Source: an uncultured Eubacteriales bacterium
GTDB taxonomy: Bacteria; Bacillota; Clostridia; Oscillospirales; Oscillospiraceae
Length of the DNA stretch: 64,000 nt
Assembly: GCA_900314485.1 (NCBI GenBank)
Contig: OMVL01000003.1
Location: 33,149 to 97,148 of the forward strand
Reading direction: 5' to 3'
Part shown: positions 1-8,194 of the stretch, in pieces
Layout: each line of letters opens with the position of its first letter
How positions within the stretch are numbered: the stretch's first letter is position 1
Notes under the pieces: generated by a model
The model's input: the letters and a program-made list of their open reading frames with translations, nothing else
What the model was told of the DNA's origin: nothing
Database searches by the model: none
Program-made: the position numbers and the translations under genes

Positions 1-1226
1 ATACCAAGACCCGGGGCTGGGAATTTTACTTTATCCGCCACGAACTGGACCAGAATCGGGCCAAAGAGGTGGAGCACATCAATGTGCGGGTGTTCCAGCT
101 CATTGAGGACGGTCAATTTATGGGCAGCGCCTCGGCTGAGATCGCCCCTACGGCGACAGAGGAGGAGGCCAAGGCTCTTATCGAGGGCCTTGCCTACCGG
201 GCGACGCTGGTGAAGAATCAGCCCTACACTCTTCAGCCGGTGACAGAGGCGCACAAAGCCCGGCGGGAGCAGGCGAGGGTGGATGTGCCCCGGATCGCAG
301 AGCAGTTCATCCGGACCATGGGCCAGCTCCCGGAGACGGCGACGGAGGATGTGAACAGCTACGAGATCTTTGTCAGCGAGATCACCCGCCGTTTCATCAC
401 CTCCCAGGGCATCGACGTGGAGGAGACCTTCCCCTCCAGTATGATCGAAGTGGTGGTCAACGCCCGGAAGGAGGGGCGGGAGATCGAGTTGTACCGCAGC
501 TATAAGAGCGGCACCTGCGATGCTGAGGGGCTGAAAAGGGACCTGAGCCGCACCATGCGGTACGGCAAGGACCGTTTGCAGACCTCTGACACCCCCGCAC
601 TGGGCAAGGCGGATGTACTCTTCACCACGGACGACGCCTGCAGCATTTACGAGTATTTTGTCCGGCGGATGGATGCCCAGATGGTCTACCGCAGAATGAG
701 CGACTGGGAGATCGGCAAGCCCATTGCCGCGCATATTCGGGGCGATAGAGTGACAGTCACTGCCCTCCGGGAGCTGGACAATTCCAGCTGTAATCAGGCA
801 TTTGACGGCGAGGGGGCGCCCATCCGGGACACCGTCCTGCTGAGCGAAAGCGTGCCCCAACACTATCTCGGCAACCGCATGTTCTCCTCCTATCTGGGCC
901 TGGAGGATTCCTTTATCCCCTCCAACATCGCTGTGGCGGGGGGCAGCCATACAGAAGAGGAGCTGCGCCGGGGCAAATATCTGGAGGTGGTGGAGTTCTC
1001 CGACTTCCAGGTAGACGAGATGACCGGAGACATTTTCGGCGAGATCCGCCTGGCCTACTGGCACGATGGGGAGAAGACCGCCCCTGTCTCCGGCGGCTCC
1101 CTCTCCGGTTCCATGCTGGACTTTGTGCAGGAGATGTATCTCTCCGGAGAGACAGTGCAGTATGACAACCTGCGGATCCCTGCGCTGACTTTGCTGAAGG
1201 GCGTTACCGTAACGGGCATCGCATGA
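1..1226 (+). CDS. TldD/PmbA-related metallopeptidase, 5' end outside window
   Basis: The frame is open from base 3, with at least 22 codons before the first possible start (GTG at 69), so the true N-terminus lies outside the window; about 407 residues are visible. The sequence resembles the TldD/PmbA (TldE) family. In E. coli, TldD and TldE form a heterodimeric zinc protease that trims unfolded peptides. No HExxxH zinc motif is visible in this part, which fits the TldE-like partner better than the catalytic subunit, but the missing N-terminus could change that. The stop is followed by a strong inverted repeat. Family call is by overall resemblance. Confidence 0.72.
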   Translation, partial: TKTRGWEFYFIRHELDQNRAKEVEHINVRVFQLIEDGQFMGSASAEIAPTATEEEAKALIEGLAYRATLVKNQPYTLQPVTEAHKARREQARVDVPRIAEQFIRTMGQLPETATEDVNSYEIFVSEITRRFITSQGIDVEETFPSSMIEVVVNARKEGREIELYRSYKSGTCDAEGLKRDLSRTMRYGKDRLQTSDTPALGKADVLFTTDDACSIYEYFVRRMDAQMVYRRMSDWEIGKPIAAHIRGDRVTVTALRELDNSSCNQAFDGEGAPIRDTVLLSESVPQHYLGNRMFSSYLGLEDSFIPSNIAVAGGSHTEEELRRGKYLEVVEFSDFQVDEMTGDIFGEIRLAYWHDGEKTAPVSGGSLSGSMLDFVQEMYLSGETVQYDNLRIPALTLLKGVTVTGIA

Positions 1227-1294
1227 TCTCGTAAAAAACGCCCCTTGGCCGGCATAGAGAGGCGGTTTGCGGAGAAGCGCCTGTAAAACAATGG

Positions 1295-1341
1295 ATCACC
1301 CGCTGTGACAGCGTTCCGAAAAAAGCGTCACAGCGGGTGAT
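1295..1341. terminator. 15-bp perfect inverted repeat, likely bidirectional terminator
   Basis: ATCACCCGCTGTGAC (1295-1309) is repeated in inverse at 1327-1341 with a 17-nt loop, and a short T run follows on the plus strand. It lies between the end of the TldD-like gene and a minus-strand gene remnant, so it could end transcription from both sides. Confidence 0.7.
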
Positions 1342-1343
1342 TT

Positions 1344-1523
1344 TCATTGAAAGAAATGGTTTGCCTCGCAGATCTCCGCATAGTACTTGCCGCCCTTGAA
1401 GACCAGCTTGCAGTGATCGAAGAAGTTCATGACAGGCATGCCGATGAAGCCGGCGCATACCGTTTTTGTTTGCAGGGAAACGACCCATACATACAAATTA
1501 TAAAACGTGGTTATCCAGATAAC
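1344..1523 (-). pseudogene. C-terminal remnant of an unrecognised gene
   Basis: This minus-strand frame of 59 codons has natural-looking composition (the end reads KGGKYYAEICEANHFFQ, stop at 1344-1346). Its only internal starts are ATGs near 1439 and 1430, leaving 31 residues or fewer, and none has a clear ribosome site. The frame runs upstream straight into the repeat at 1496-1627, where it meets a stop. This fits the 3' end of a gene cut by the repeat or by a rearrangement. I do not recognise the family. A genuine 31-residue peptide (1344-1439) is an alternative. Confidence 0.4.
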
Positions 1524-1627
1524 TCAGCCAGAGAATACGGACTCCCTCCGTCACCTTCGGTGACACCTCCCTCAGAGAGGGAGGCACCGGCGAAACTCGT
1601 TCGTATGGATAACCATGTTATAAAATT
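1496..1627. repeat. MITE-like intergenic repeat, copy 1
   Basis: Imperfect terminal inverted repeats (1496-1517 and 1606-1627, 19 of 22 positions matching, core TGGTTATCCA) flank small hairpins: TCACCTTCGGTGA at 1550-1562 and CCTCCCTC/GAGGGAGG near 1566-1584. A block starting TTATCCAGAT at 1511 recurs almost unchanged in the opposite orientation at 53189-53314. The right end covers the stop codon of the fructokinase gene. There is no coding capacity, so any movement would need a transposase from elsewhere. Confidence 0.6.
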
Positions 1628-2580
1628 GCCTCTACCTGTTCCCGCTCCGGCATGGAGCGGATAGCGCCCTTTTTCGTCGTCACCAGATAGGCGGCAGCAT
1701 TGGCGAAGCGGAGCATTTTGGTCAGGTCATTTTCATTCAGCCCATCCAGACCGTGCTCCAGTGCAAAGTTCAGCACGCAGGCGCAGAAGGTATCTCCCGC
1801 ACCGGTGGTCTCGATGGTTCCGCCCAGCTTGAAGCTGGGGACGAACACCCGCTTGTCCTCATAGTAGGAGTAGCTTCCGTCAGCGCCGGCTGTCACATTA
1901 AGCAGCCGAATATTTGGGTACTGCTGTCGGAGGATGGCTGCGCCCCGGTCAAAGTCTGTCTCTCCGGTCATGAATTCCAACTCATTATCGGCGATCTTGA
2001 CGATGTCACTGGCCGCCAGACCCCATGCGATCTGCGCTCTGGCCTCCTCCAGGTCATCCCACAGGGGCGGGCGCAGGTTGGGGTCAAAGGAGATGAGCGC
2101 ACCGCCTGCCGTGGCAAGAGAAACTGCCAGCTTGGTCGCCTGACGCACGGTCTCGTGGGTCATGGAGAGGGTGCCGAAGTGGAAGATGCGGCAGTTTTTC
2201 AAACGGTCACAGGGCAGTTCCTCCGCTGTCAGCATCATGTCTGCGCCGGGCTGCCGATAGAAAGAAAAGTCCCGGTCCCCGTTTGCCAGCGTCTGGACAA
2301 TGGCAAGGGTGGTGCGGACATCCGGAGCAACGACCAGGCTGCGGGTGTCGATTCCCGCCTCCTTCACCACCTCGGAGAGTTGGCGGCCGAAGATGTCATC
2401 GCCAACCTTGCCCACGAAAGCACAACGCTTGCCCAGCTTTTTCAGCATGGCCAGCACGTTGCAGGGGGCACCGCCGGGGTTTGCCTCGTAGACAGGGTTT
2501 CCCTGAGGGCTGAGACCGTTTCCGGTAAAGTCAATCAGCAGCTCGCCCAGTGCAATCACGTCAAATTTTGTCTCGCTCAT
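1618..2580 (-). CDS. scrK: Fructokinase (PfkB family) of the sucrose operon
   Basis: This 320-residue PfkB/ribokinase-family sugar kinase phosphorylates fructose released from sucrose-6-phosphate to fructose-6-phosphate in the cytoplasm. Visible signatures are the N-terminal GGAPCNVLAML sugar-binding stretch, DPNLRPPLW in the middle, and the C-terminal TTGAGDTFCACVL, whose GAGD aspartate is the catalytic base. Length is normal for the family. Its ATG overlaps the stop of the upstream hydrolase gene by 4 nt, so the two are translationally coupled. The last codons fall inside a repeat end (1606-1627), so the C-terminus may have been altered by that element. Fructose specificity is inferred from the scrB neighbour. 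Confidence 0.9.
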   Translation of the reverse strand: MSETKFDVIALGELLIDFTGNGLSPQGNPVYEANPGGAPCNVLAMLKKLGKRCAFVGKVGDDIFGRQLSEVVKEAGIDTRSLVVAPDVRTTLAIVQTLANGDRDFSFYRQPGADMMLTAEELPCDRLKNCRIFHFGTLSMTHETVRQATKLAVSLATAGGALISFDPNLRPPLWDDLEEARAQIAWGLAASDIVKIADNELEFMTGETDFDRGAAILRQQYPNIRLLNVTAGADGSYSYYEDKRVFVPSFKLGGTIETTGAGDTFCACVLNFALEHGLDGLNENDLTKMLRFANAAAYLVTTKKGAIRSMPEREQVEAIL

Positions 2581-4091
2581 TTCTGTGCTCCTCCCTCCGG
2601 CTCAGCGCCAAGCAGTAAGTCGTATTTTTCCACATCCATCAGAACTGCGCCGTCTGCCTCGAAGCTGATGGCGTCCGCCTGCTCCGGCGTGTAGAGCAGG
2701 AAGGTGGCAGCCTGCTCACCGTCATTGAAGAACAGCTCCACGCTGTGCCGATCCATAATTGCCCGGATCTTCAGCTCACCGTCCCTCGGCCGCACCAGGA
2801 ACTCCCGCACATGGACAATGTCATAGGGGAATCCGCAGCGGGTGCGGTCCACCCGGATCTTGCTGGTCTCCGGTTTGTAACGGACGGTAGTAAAGTGCTC
2901 GCCGTCCTTGGCAATGTTGAACCGGAACCAGCGGTAGCCGGACTTTCCGGCAGGACGGATCGTCACCGTCAGATCCAAAATTCTGCCCCGGACGCCCTGC
3001 AGGTTGGTCTCGTCGGAAACCAGCACATCTCGGAAGGACACCCTGCGTCCCCGATACCGCTCCAGTTCCCGAACAGGATTCTGAATCAGTCGTCCGTCCC
3101 GAAGCGTCAATTCACGGGGGAGGATCATTTCGCCAAAGCAGTGGATCCCGCTGGGCTGGCAGTTGGCCGTGGACCAGTTCTGCATCCATGCGGTCATTAC
3201 CCGACGGCCGTCGGGGGTTGCCAGAGTTTGGGGCGCATAGAAGTCAATGCCGTAGTCCACCGCCTGCACCCGCTCTCTCAGGAATGCGCAGTGCTCCTTG
3301 TCGTAGCTGCCGATCAGGCAGATGGTGCCAAACCCGGGATGGAATTCCAGACCGACGGGCGTCATCTCCTGGGGACTGGTCAGCAGCACCTGCTTGCCGT
3401 CCAGCGGGAAGAAGTCCGGGCACTCCCACATCTTGCCGTACTCGTTGTAGCTGGCATCTAACATGGTAATGTAAGTCCAGTGAATTCCGTCCTCGCTTCT
3501 GTAGAGCAGGATCGTTCCGCTGTCATCGGAGCAGCGGTTGCCCACCACGGCGTAATAGCTGCCGTCCTCGTCCAGCCACACCTTGGGGTCCCGGAAGTCG
3601 TACTTGCTGCCGCCCTCCGGGAGGTCTTTCTCTGTCAGCACCGGATTTTCCGGGCATTTTTCATAATTGATGCCGTCGCCGATGGCAATGCACTGGGTTT
3701 GAATGTCCCGAAGCACGCCGTCCTCCTGACGAACCTGCTGCACACCGGTGTACATGAGCAGTTGCCGTCCGTCCGGCATCTCCACCGCACTGCCGGAGAA
3801 GCATCCGGCGTGGTCATAGGGCTCGTCAGGCGCCATGGCAACGGGCAAAAACGCCCAGCGGACAAAGTCCCTGGTCTTTACGTGCCCCCAGTGCATGGGG
3901 CCCCATTTGGTGGAATAGGGGTGATACTGAAAGAAGAGATGATATTCCCCCTTGTAGACGGAAAATCCGTTGGGGTCGTTGATCCAGCCGATACCGCCGG
4001 TCACATGGAAGGCAGGCCGTTTACTTGCCGGAACGTAGGGGATATACTTTCCCTCAAAGTCTCTGGCTTTTTGCAGTTTCTCGCTCACCAT
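2577..4091 (-). CDS. scrB: Sucrose-6-phosphate hydrolase / beta-fructosidase (GH32)
   Basis: A 504-residue GH32 enzyme that cleaves sucrose or sucrose-6-phosphate into glucose(-6-P) and fructose in the cytoplasm. The three GH32 signatures are present: WINDPNG (Asp nucleophile), FRDPKVW (transition-state Asp) and ECPD (acid/base Glu), followed by the C-terminal beta-sandwich. The start at 4091 (MVSEKLQ) is chosen because a GAGGAGG site lies 6-7 nt upstream; a further 14 codons are open but lack a site. There is no signal peptide. Since uptake in this locus is by an ABC transporter rather than a PTS, the real substrate may be unphosphorylated sucrose or short fructans. Confidence 0.92.
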   Translation of the reverse strand: MVSEKLQKARDFEGKYIPYVPASKRPAFHVTGGIGWINDPNGFSVYKGEYHLFFQYHPYSTKWGPMHWGHVKTRDFVRWAFLPVAMAPDEPYDHAGCFSGSAVEMPDGRQLLMYTGVQQVRQEDGVLRDIQTQCIAIGDGINYEKCPENPVLTEKDLPEGGSKYDFRDPKVWLDEDGSYYAVVGNRCSDDSGTILLYRSEDGIHWTYITMLDASYNEYGKMWECPDFFPLDGKQVLLTSPQEMTPVGLEFHPGFGTICLIGSYDKEHCAFLRERVQAVDYGIDFYAPQTLATPDGRRVMTAWMQNWSTANCQPSGIHCFGEMILPRELTLRDGRLIQNPVRELERYRGRRVSFRDVLVSDETNLQGVRGRILDLTVTIRPAGKSGYRWFRFNIAKDGEHFTTVRYKPETSKIRVDRTRCGFPYDIVHVREFLVRPRDGELKIRAIMDRHSVELFFNDGEQAATFLLYTPEQADAISFEADGAVLMDVEKYDLLLGAEPEGGAQK

Positions 4092-4238
4092 ACGGGGAAC
4101 CTCCTCATAAACGATAATGAATTGGGAAGGCAAAGAAATATGGTCAATACCCGGATCACATTTCTTTGCCCTCCCATCGCCCCGGCGAACCGGGGCGGCG
4201 GGAGGAAATGGAGGAAAGGAAAACGTATTTTTCTCTGC

Positions 4239-5900
4239 TTACTTTGCCTCGACGTAACGGTTGTAGGCATCCTGATAGACCTGAGTCAGCTCATCCAGTC
4301 CGCAGGTGTCGGTCAGGGTCTGCTTGTAGGCCTCCCACTCTGCGTCGGTGGGGCCGCCGTTCTTGATCCACAGGCCCTCCTGCTCGGAGACAGTGTTCTC
4401 ATAGTCGGTCTTGTACAGGTCGATGGTTTCCAGCTCTTCCTGGGTGAACACGCAGTCAACGGGATAAACGGAGGTGTCCTTGACCTGAGGCATCCAGTAG
4501 TCGTACAGGTCGGTGAGGCGCTCCACGGCACGATCCTCCATGTGGAAGTTCTCGGCGTAATACTTGGAGAGGATCAGCTTGGGTCCGGCGACCTCGTAGG
4601 TGCTCTTCAGCTCGCCGGCGCCCTTGCCGAATTGAGCCTGGGCCTCGTCCTCGGTGATGGAGTTCCAGATGCCGTTTTCGTCCTGACCGGTGAAGAACAC
4701 GCCGATGGGGCCGTACTGCAGCTGCATGACCGTCTCGCCGTCATACCACTTGTCGAAGAACTTCAGCAGGTTGATGGGGCTCTCGCAGGCGGAGGTGACG
4801 GACAGCTGACCGGCATTGGTGCCGCCGCCGGTACGGATGGTGACGTTGCTCTGGCCCTCATACTGGGTGCCGGCGGGGCCGGTCAGAACGGGCAGGAAGA
4901 CGTAATCGTCGGCATAGTCGCCCATGAGCTCCTCAATGTACCACCAGGTGGAGACACCGACGTAGCCCTGCTGGCACTTGGACATAAGCTGGGTGTCGGA
5001 CTGGGAGAACATCTCCAGATCCATCAGGCCGTCGGCATACCAGTCATGGAAATAGGTCAGGGCATCACGATAATTGTCATTGTCGGAGACGAAGTCCACG
5101 GTGCCGTCGTTGGTCAGAACCAGATCGGCAATGATGTCGTTGGTCCAGTTGGTGAAGCCGAAGCCGGCATAGAAGATGTTCTGGCCCCAGCACCACTGGT
5201 CATAGCCGGTGGACATGGGAATGGTGGAGCCTGCGTCGTTGCCATAGTAGGTGTGGGACATATCGTTCTCTTTGAAGGCCACCAGAACGTCGTGGAGCTC
5301 ATCCAGAGAGGTGGGGACTTCCAGACCCAGCTCATCCAGCCACGCCTTATTGATCATGGAGAACTGCGGGACAGAGAAAATGGAATAGTCCTCCGTCTTG
5401 CCGATGCCGGCGGTGCCCATCTGCTCGGCGGCGGGCAGGCCGTAGATCTTGCCGTCGGCCATGGTGATAGCGGCCCGAATCTCAGGATGCTCCTCCAGAA
5501 TGGCGGTGAGGTTGGGCATATACTCCTCGGTGATGTAGGGGGTCAGGTCGATGAACGTTCCGTCATCGCCGTAGTTGGTCAGCTCGTAGTTGGAGAAGCC
5601 GCAGCCCATGAAGGCGTCGGGCAGCTCGCCGCCGGCGATGTGGATGTTCACCTGCTCGGAGAGAGAGTCGCTCATGGTGTTCCATGTGATCTTGATGCCG
5701 GTCTCCTCCTGCAGCTTGTTGAGCACCTCATTGTCCTCATAGCCGGGAGACAGGGCGGACTGCGCGCCGATGATGGTAAATTCGGTCTGATCGGTGTCCA
5801 TATTGGGCTCGCCGTTGTTGGCGGCGCCACTCTTGCCGCCGCAGGCTGCCAGAGCCAGCATCATAGCCAGCGCCAGAATGAGGGAAATCCATTTTTTCAT
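4239..5900 (-). CDS. Sugar ABC transporter substrate-binding lipoprotein (LipO/LplA type)
   Basis: A 553-residue extracellular binding protein with a lipoprotein signal (KKWISLILALAMM, then the LAAC lipobox). The large size and the run of Trp/Tyr-rich segments match the binding proteins that work with LplB/LplC permeases. The start at 5900 has an AAGGAG site 8 nt upstream; a TTG six codons earlier lies inside that site. About 150 nt of non-coding DNA separate it from scrB, and the permease gene lies 47 nt upstream. By context the ligand is sucrose or a fructooligosaccharide. The ATPase is not encoded here; such systems usually share an MsmK-type ATPase. Confidence 0.85.
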   Translation of the reverse strand: MKKWISLILALAMMLALAACGGKSGAANNGEPNMDTDQTEFTIIGAQSALSPGYEDNEVLNKLQEETGIKITWNTMSDSLSEQVNIHIAGGELPDAFMGCGFSNYELTNYGDDGTFIDLTPYITEEYMPNLTAILEEHPEIRAAITMADGKIYGLPAAEQMGTAGIGKTEDYSIFSVPQFSMINKAWLDELGLEVPTSLDELHDVLVAFKENDMSHTYYGNDAGSTIPMSTGYDQWCWGQNIFYAGFGFTNWTNDIIADLVLTNDGTVDFVSDNDNYRDALTYFHDWYADGLMDLEMFSQSDTQLMSKCQQGYVGVSTWWYIEELMGDYADDYVFLPVLTGPAGTQYEGQSNVTIRTGGGTNAGQLSVTSACESPINLLKFFDKWYDGETVMQLQYGPIGVFFTGQDENGIWNSITEDEAQAQFGKGAGELKSTYEVAGPKLILSKYYAENFHMEDRAVERLTDLYDYWMPQVKDTSVYPVDCVFTQEELETIDLYKTDYENTVSEQEGLWIKNGGPTDAEWEAYKQTLTDTCGLDELTQVYQDAYNRYVEAK

Positions 5901-5947
5901 GTGATGACTCCTTTTCAATTTGTCGGTTATATGGTTGTATGTCCGTA

Positions 5948-6655
5948 TCAGCCCTTGACAGCGCCTGCCATCATGCCCTTCTCAAAATACTTCTGGACAA
6001 AGGGGTAGACGACCATCATGGGGGCGGCAGCTACTACAATGGAGGAGAACTTAATCATCTCAGTCAGCTTGTTCAGCTCTGCGTAGCCGCCGGAGATGGT
6101 GCTTGCCTGACTTGCCGAGGCGGAGCTCTTGATCAGGATGTTCCGCAGCACCAGGGGCAGGGGAGCTTTCTCAGCGCCGGTCAGGTAGATCAGTGCGGTG
6201 AACCAGTCGTTCCAGTAGGCCACCATGCTGAATACCACCATAACTGCCATAATGGGTTTGGACAGGGGGACGACGATCTTGATGAAGGTCTGCAGCTTGT
6301 CGCAGCCGTCGATCTCCGCCGCCTCGATCAACTCATGGGGAATGCTGTTCTGGAAGTAGTTGCGGACGATGATCATATTGCCCACGGCCACGCCGCCAGG
6401 GAGGAACAGCGCCCACATGTTGTTAATCAGGCCCGTCTGCTTGACCACCAGATAGGTGGGGATCAGTCCGCCGCCGAAATACATGGTGAAGATGAAGAAC
6501 AGGCTGAAGAACTTCCGTCCGGGCAGATCCTTCTGGGCCAGCGGATAAGCTGCGATATACAGCATAACCACGGTGAAAATGGTGCCGATGACGGTATACT
6601 TGATGGAATTCAGGTAGCCGGTGAAGATGGACGGATCGGCAAACACAGCTAAATA
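5948..6655 (-). pseudogene. LplC-type sugar ABC permease lacking its N-terminus
   Basis: The frame encodes the last ~235 residues of a MalG/LplC-type permease, from about YLAVFADPSIFTGYLNSIKY to the conserved end KYFEKGMMAGAVKG, with the EAAEIDGCDKLQ coupling loop (EAA motif) intact. The usual N-terminal ~60 residues with the first membrane helix are absent. Upstream, the frame continues to a TTG at 6772 but encodes nonsense (NERKRQCASHS), because this DNA is the start of a different permease read in another frame. A deletion removed most of an LplB-type gene and the start of this one. Without its normal start the protein is probably not made correctly. Assembly error is the main alternative. 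Confidence 0.8.
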
Positions 6656-6768
6656 AGGGTCAGCACGAAGGGAATCAGCAGCAGGTACAGCTGCCAGTTC
6701 TCGGCAATGCGCTGTCCAAGGGATTTCCGATGGACGGCTATGGCTGGCGCACTGTCTTTTGCGTTCAT
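6649..6768 (-). pseudogene. N-terminal remnant of an LplB-type sugar ABC permease
   Basis: ATG at 6768, with an AAGGAAGTGAG site just upstream, opens a frame of 39 codons whose end (RIAENWQLYLLLIPFVLTLI) is the typical start of LplB/UgpA-type permeases, just before and into the first membrane helix. It then stops at TAG (6649-6651) exactly where the sequence switches to the body of the LplC-type permease in another frame. The missing portion would be about 0.9 kb of lplB plus about 0.2 kb of lplC. Confidence 0.75.
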
Positions 6769-6862
6769 TCAACTCACTTCCTTATTAAAATAATGCTTGG
6801 CGATTTCAATTTTCTGTTCATCGACCTCCCTTATGTTGTTGTACGTCATACAAGTATCTCCG

Positions 6863-6936
6863 AGAAATAACGTTTCACAAGCGGTCTCAGAAAAACGCCC
6901 TGTCTGTCCAGAGTTGTCTTGTGAAACGTTATTTCT
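6863..6936. promoter_or_regulatory. 19-bp inverted repeat in the sucrose operon leader, probable operator pair
   Basis: AGAAATAACGTTTCACAAG (6863-6881) is repeated perfectly in inverse at 6918-6936. Each arm holds an AACGTTTCAC/GTGAAACGTT core like LacI-family half sites. It lies just downstream of the predicted start of the minus-strand transcript, where a repressor would block it. As RNA it would also fold into a long hairpin. Confidence 0.6.
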
Positions 6937-6948
6937 TCTTGTGAGTAT

Positions 6949-6977
6949 ATCTTAATTGATTGCCAGCAAAATGTCAA
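6949..6977 (-). promoter_or_regulatory. Predicted sigma-A promoter of the sucrose operon
   Basis: On the minus strand, TTGACA (6977-6972) and TAAGAT (6954-6949) are separated by 17 nt. Transcription would start near 6942 and read through the permease remnants, binding protein, scrB and scrK. Confidence 0.6.
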
Positions 6978-6978
6978 A

Positions 6979-7005
6979 TGAAACTTTTAGAAATGAAACT
7001 CTTTT
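6979..7005. promoter_or_regulatory. Paired TGAAACTTTT-type sites upstream of the sucrose promoter
   Basis: TGAAACTTTTAG (6979-6990) and TGAAACTCTTTT (6994-7005) share the core of the site at 7166-7177 and lie directly beside the -35 box of the minus-strand promoter. They are probable binding sites of the adjacent LacI-family regulator. Confidence 0.5.
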
Positions 7006-7088
7006 TCTGTTTTGTACAAATGGTGCCCCTTGTTTTGAATGAAATATACAAAAATATCGTTTCACCAATCATTTCATGAAGCAAACTC

Positions 7089-7117
7089 TTTACAATCATA
7101 TATTTCACTGGTATAAT
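7089..7117 (+). promoter_or_regulatory. Predicted promoter of the LacI-family regulator
   Basis: TTTACA (7089-7094) and TATAAT (7112-7117) with a 17-nt spacer give a start near 7124. It drives the regulator and possibly the four genes after it. Confidence 0.65.
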
Positions 7118-7165
7118 GCTGAGCAGGAAAAAGAAATGGCTATTTATTTTGATGATTGGTTAAAA

Positions 7166-7177
7166 TGAAACTTTTCA
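7166..7177. promoter_or_regulatory. Probable autoregulatory operator TGAAACTTTTCA
   Basis: A near-palindrome of the LacI-family type lies in the transcribed leader, 20 nt before the regulator's start codon. It matches the cores at 6979 and 6994, suggesting the regulator represses itself and the divergent sucrose operon. Confidence 0.55.
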
Positions 7178-7196
7178 CGGGAGAGAAGATGATTTT

Positions 7197-8186
7197 TTGA
7201 AAACTAAAAGTTCTGCGCCCACCATGAAAGATGTCGCAAAGGAGGCCGGCGTGGCGCTGGGCACGGTATCCAAGGTGTTTAACGGTCTTCCTGTAGGCGA
7301 CAGCTACCGCCAACGGGTGGAGGCGGCGGCAGAGAAGCTGGGCTATCGGGTGAACAATTACGCCAGAGGGCTTCGGGCAAGCAAAACCTTCACTGTAGCG
7401 CTGATTATGCCCAATATTGGACATCCTTTTTTTGGCACACTGGCCGATTATATTTATCAGGAGCTGGATCGCCGGGGCTATAAGATGCTGGTGTTCCTTG
7501 CCGGGTATGACCCGGAAGCGGAGCGGAAGAGCATCCAGATGGTGCGTCAGAACAAAGTGGACGGGGTCATTGCCCTGAGCTATCCCCCGGATCTGGAGGT
7601 AGACGATTCCATCCCCTTCGTCAGCATTGACCGGTATTTCAGCGCCGGCATCCCATGTATTGCCTCGGATAACTACGGCGGCGGACAGCTTGCGGCGCAA
7701 AAGCTGGCGGAGCTGGGCTGTAAGCGGCTGCTGTTTTTCCGCATTGGTTCCGTCATGCCCGGAGAGCCGGACAAGCGGGGGGCAGGCTTCGAGGCAGGCT
7801 GCCAGATGCTGGGGGTGCAGTACGATGTCCTGCGTCTGAATGATGAGGATGGTATGGACCCGTTTTTCCGGTATCTGGAAGAGCATATGGCGGACGGAAA
7901 GCTGGAATATGACGGCATTTTCTGCTGTACAGATCATGTGGCCTATCGTGTCATGCTCAAGCTGAGGAGCATGGGCGTCCGTGTGCCGGAGGATGTACAG
8001 ATCATCGGCTTTGACGGCATTCATGTGTTTGACGGAGATGGTTTCTTTGTCTCCACGATTGTGCAGCCGGTGAAGCCCCTGGCCGAGGCTGCCGTCAGTG
8101 TGCTGCTCAGCGAGGACCGCTCCAAGCTGCCCGCCCTCATGTGCCTGCCGGTCTCTTACGCAAAGGGCGGCACCACCAAGGATTGA
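7197..8186 (+). CDS. scrR: LacI-family transcriptional repressor of the sucrose locus
   Basis: A 329-residue LacI/GalR regulator. The N-terminal helix-turn-helix is clear (MKDVAKEAGVALGTVSKVFNG, residues 10-30), followed by a periplasmic-binding-protein-like ligand domain with the usual core strands (VALIMPNIGHPFFG). The start is a TTG at 7197, 11 nt after GGAGAG; an ATG at 7224 would begin right at the HTH and has no ribosome site. Divergent from the scr operon, with shared TGAAAC-type operators, it most likely releases the operon when a sucrose-derived sugar binds. An unknown four-gene run begins 8 nt downstream and may share its transcript. Confidence 0.85.
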   Translation: MKTKSSAPTMKDVAKEAGVALGTVSKVFNGLPVGDSYRQRVEAAAEKLGYRVNNYARGLRASKTFTVALIMPNIGHPFFGTLADYIYQELDRRGYKMLVFLAGYDPEAERKSIQMVRQNKVDGVIALSYPPDLEVDDSIPFVSIDRYFSAGIPCIASDNYGGGQLAAQKLAELGCKRLLFFRIGSVMPGEPDKRGAGFEAGCQMLGVQYDVLRLNDEDGMDPFFRYLEEHMADGKLEYDGIFCCTDHVAYRVMLKLRSMGVRVPEDVQIIGFDGIHVFDGDGFFVSTIVQPVKPLAEAAVSVLLSEDRSKLPALMCLPVSYAKGGTTKD

Positions 8187-8194
8187 GGCGCAGG

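Noticed and set aside
1347-1664. Plus-strand frame of 105 codons across the repeat
   Set aside because: It runs through the inverted-repeat element and the antisense of a better-looking remnant, with no ribosome site or familiar sequence.
3480-6008. Plus-strand open frame of more than 800 codons opposite the sucrose hydrolase and binding protein genes
   Set aside because: It lies antisense to two well-supported genes, has a repetitive Gly/Val/Gln-rich composition typical of reversed high-GC coding DNA, and has no ribosome site. Many similar long antisense frames (e.g. 4.0-5.9, 11.5-12.6, 36.7-38.0, 43.4-45.0, 45.1-46.5 and 59.5-60.7 kb) were dismissed for the same reason.
6774-6821. 15-codon frame with a GGGAGG site just before the permease remnant
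   Set aside because: Too short and without biased composition; it ends within the next ribosome site and could be a coupling peptide, but nothing supports a function.
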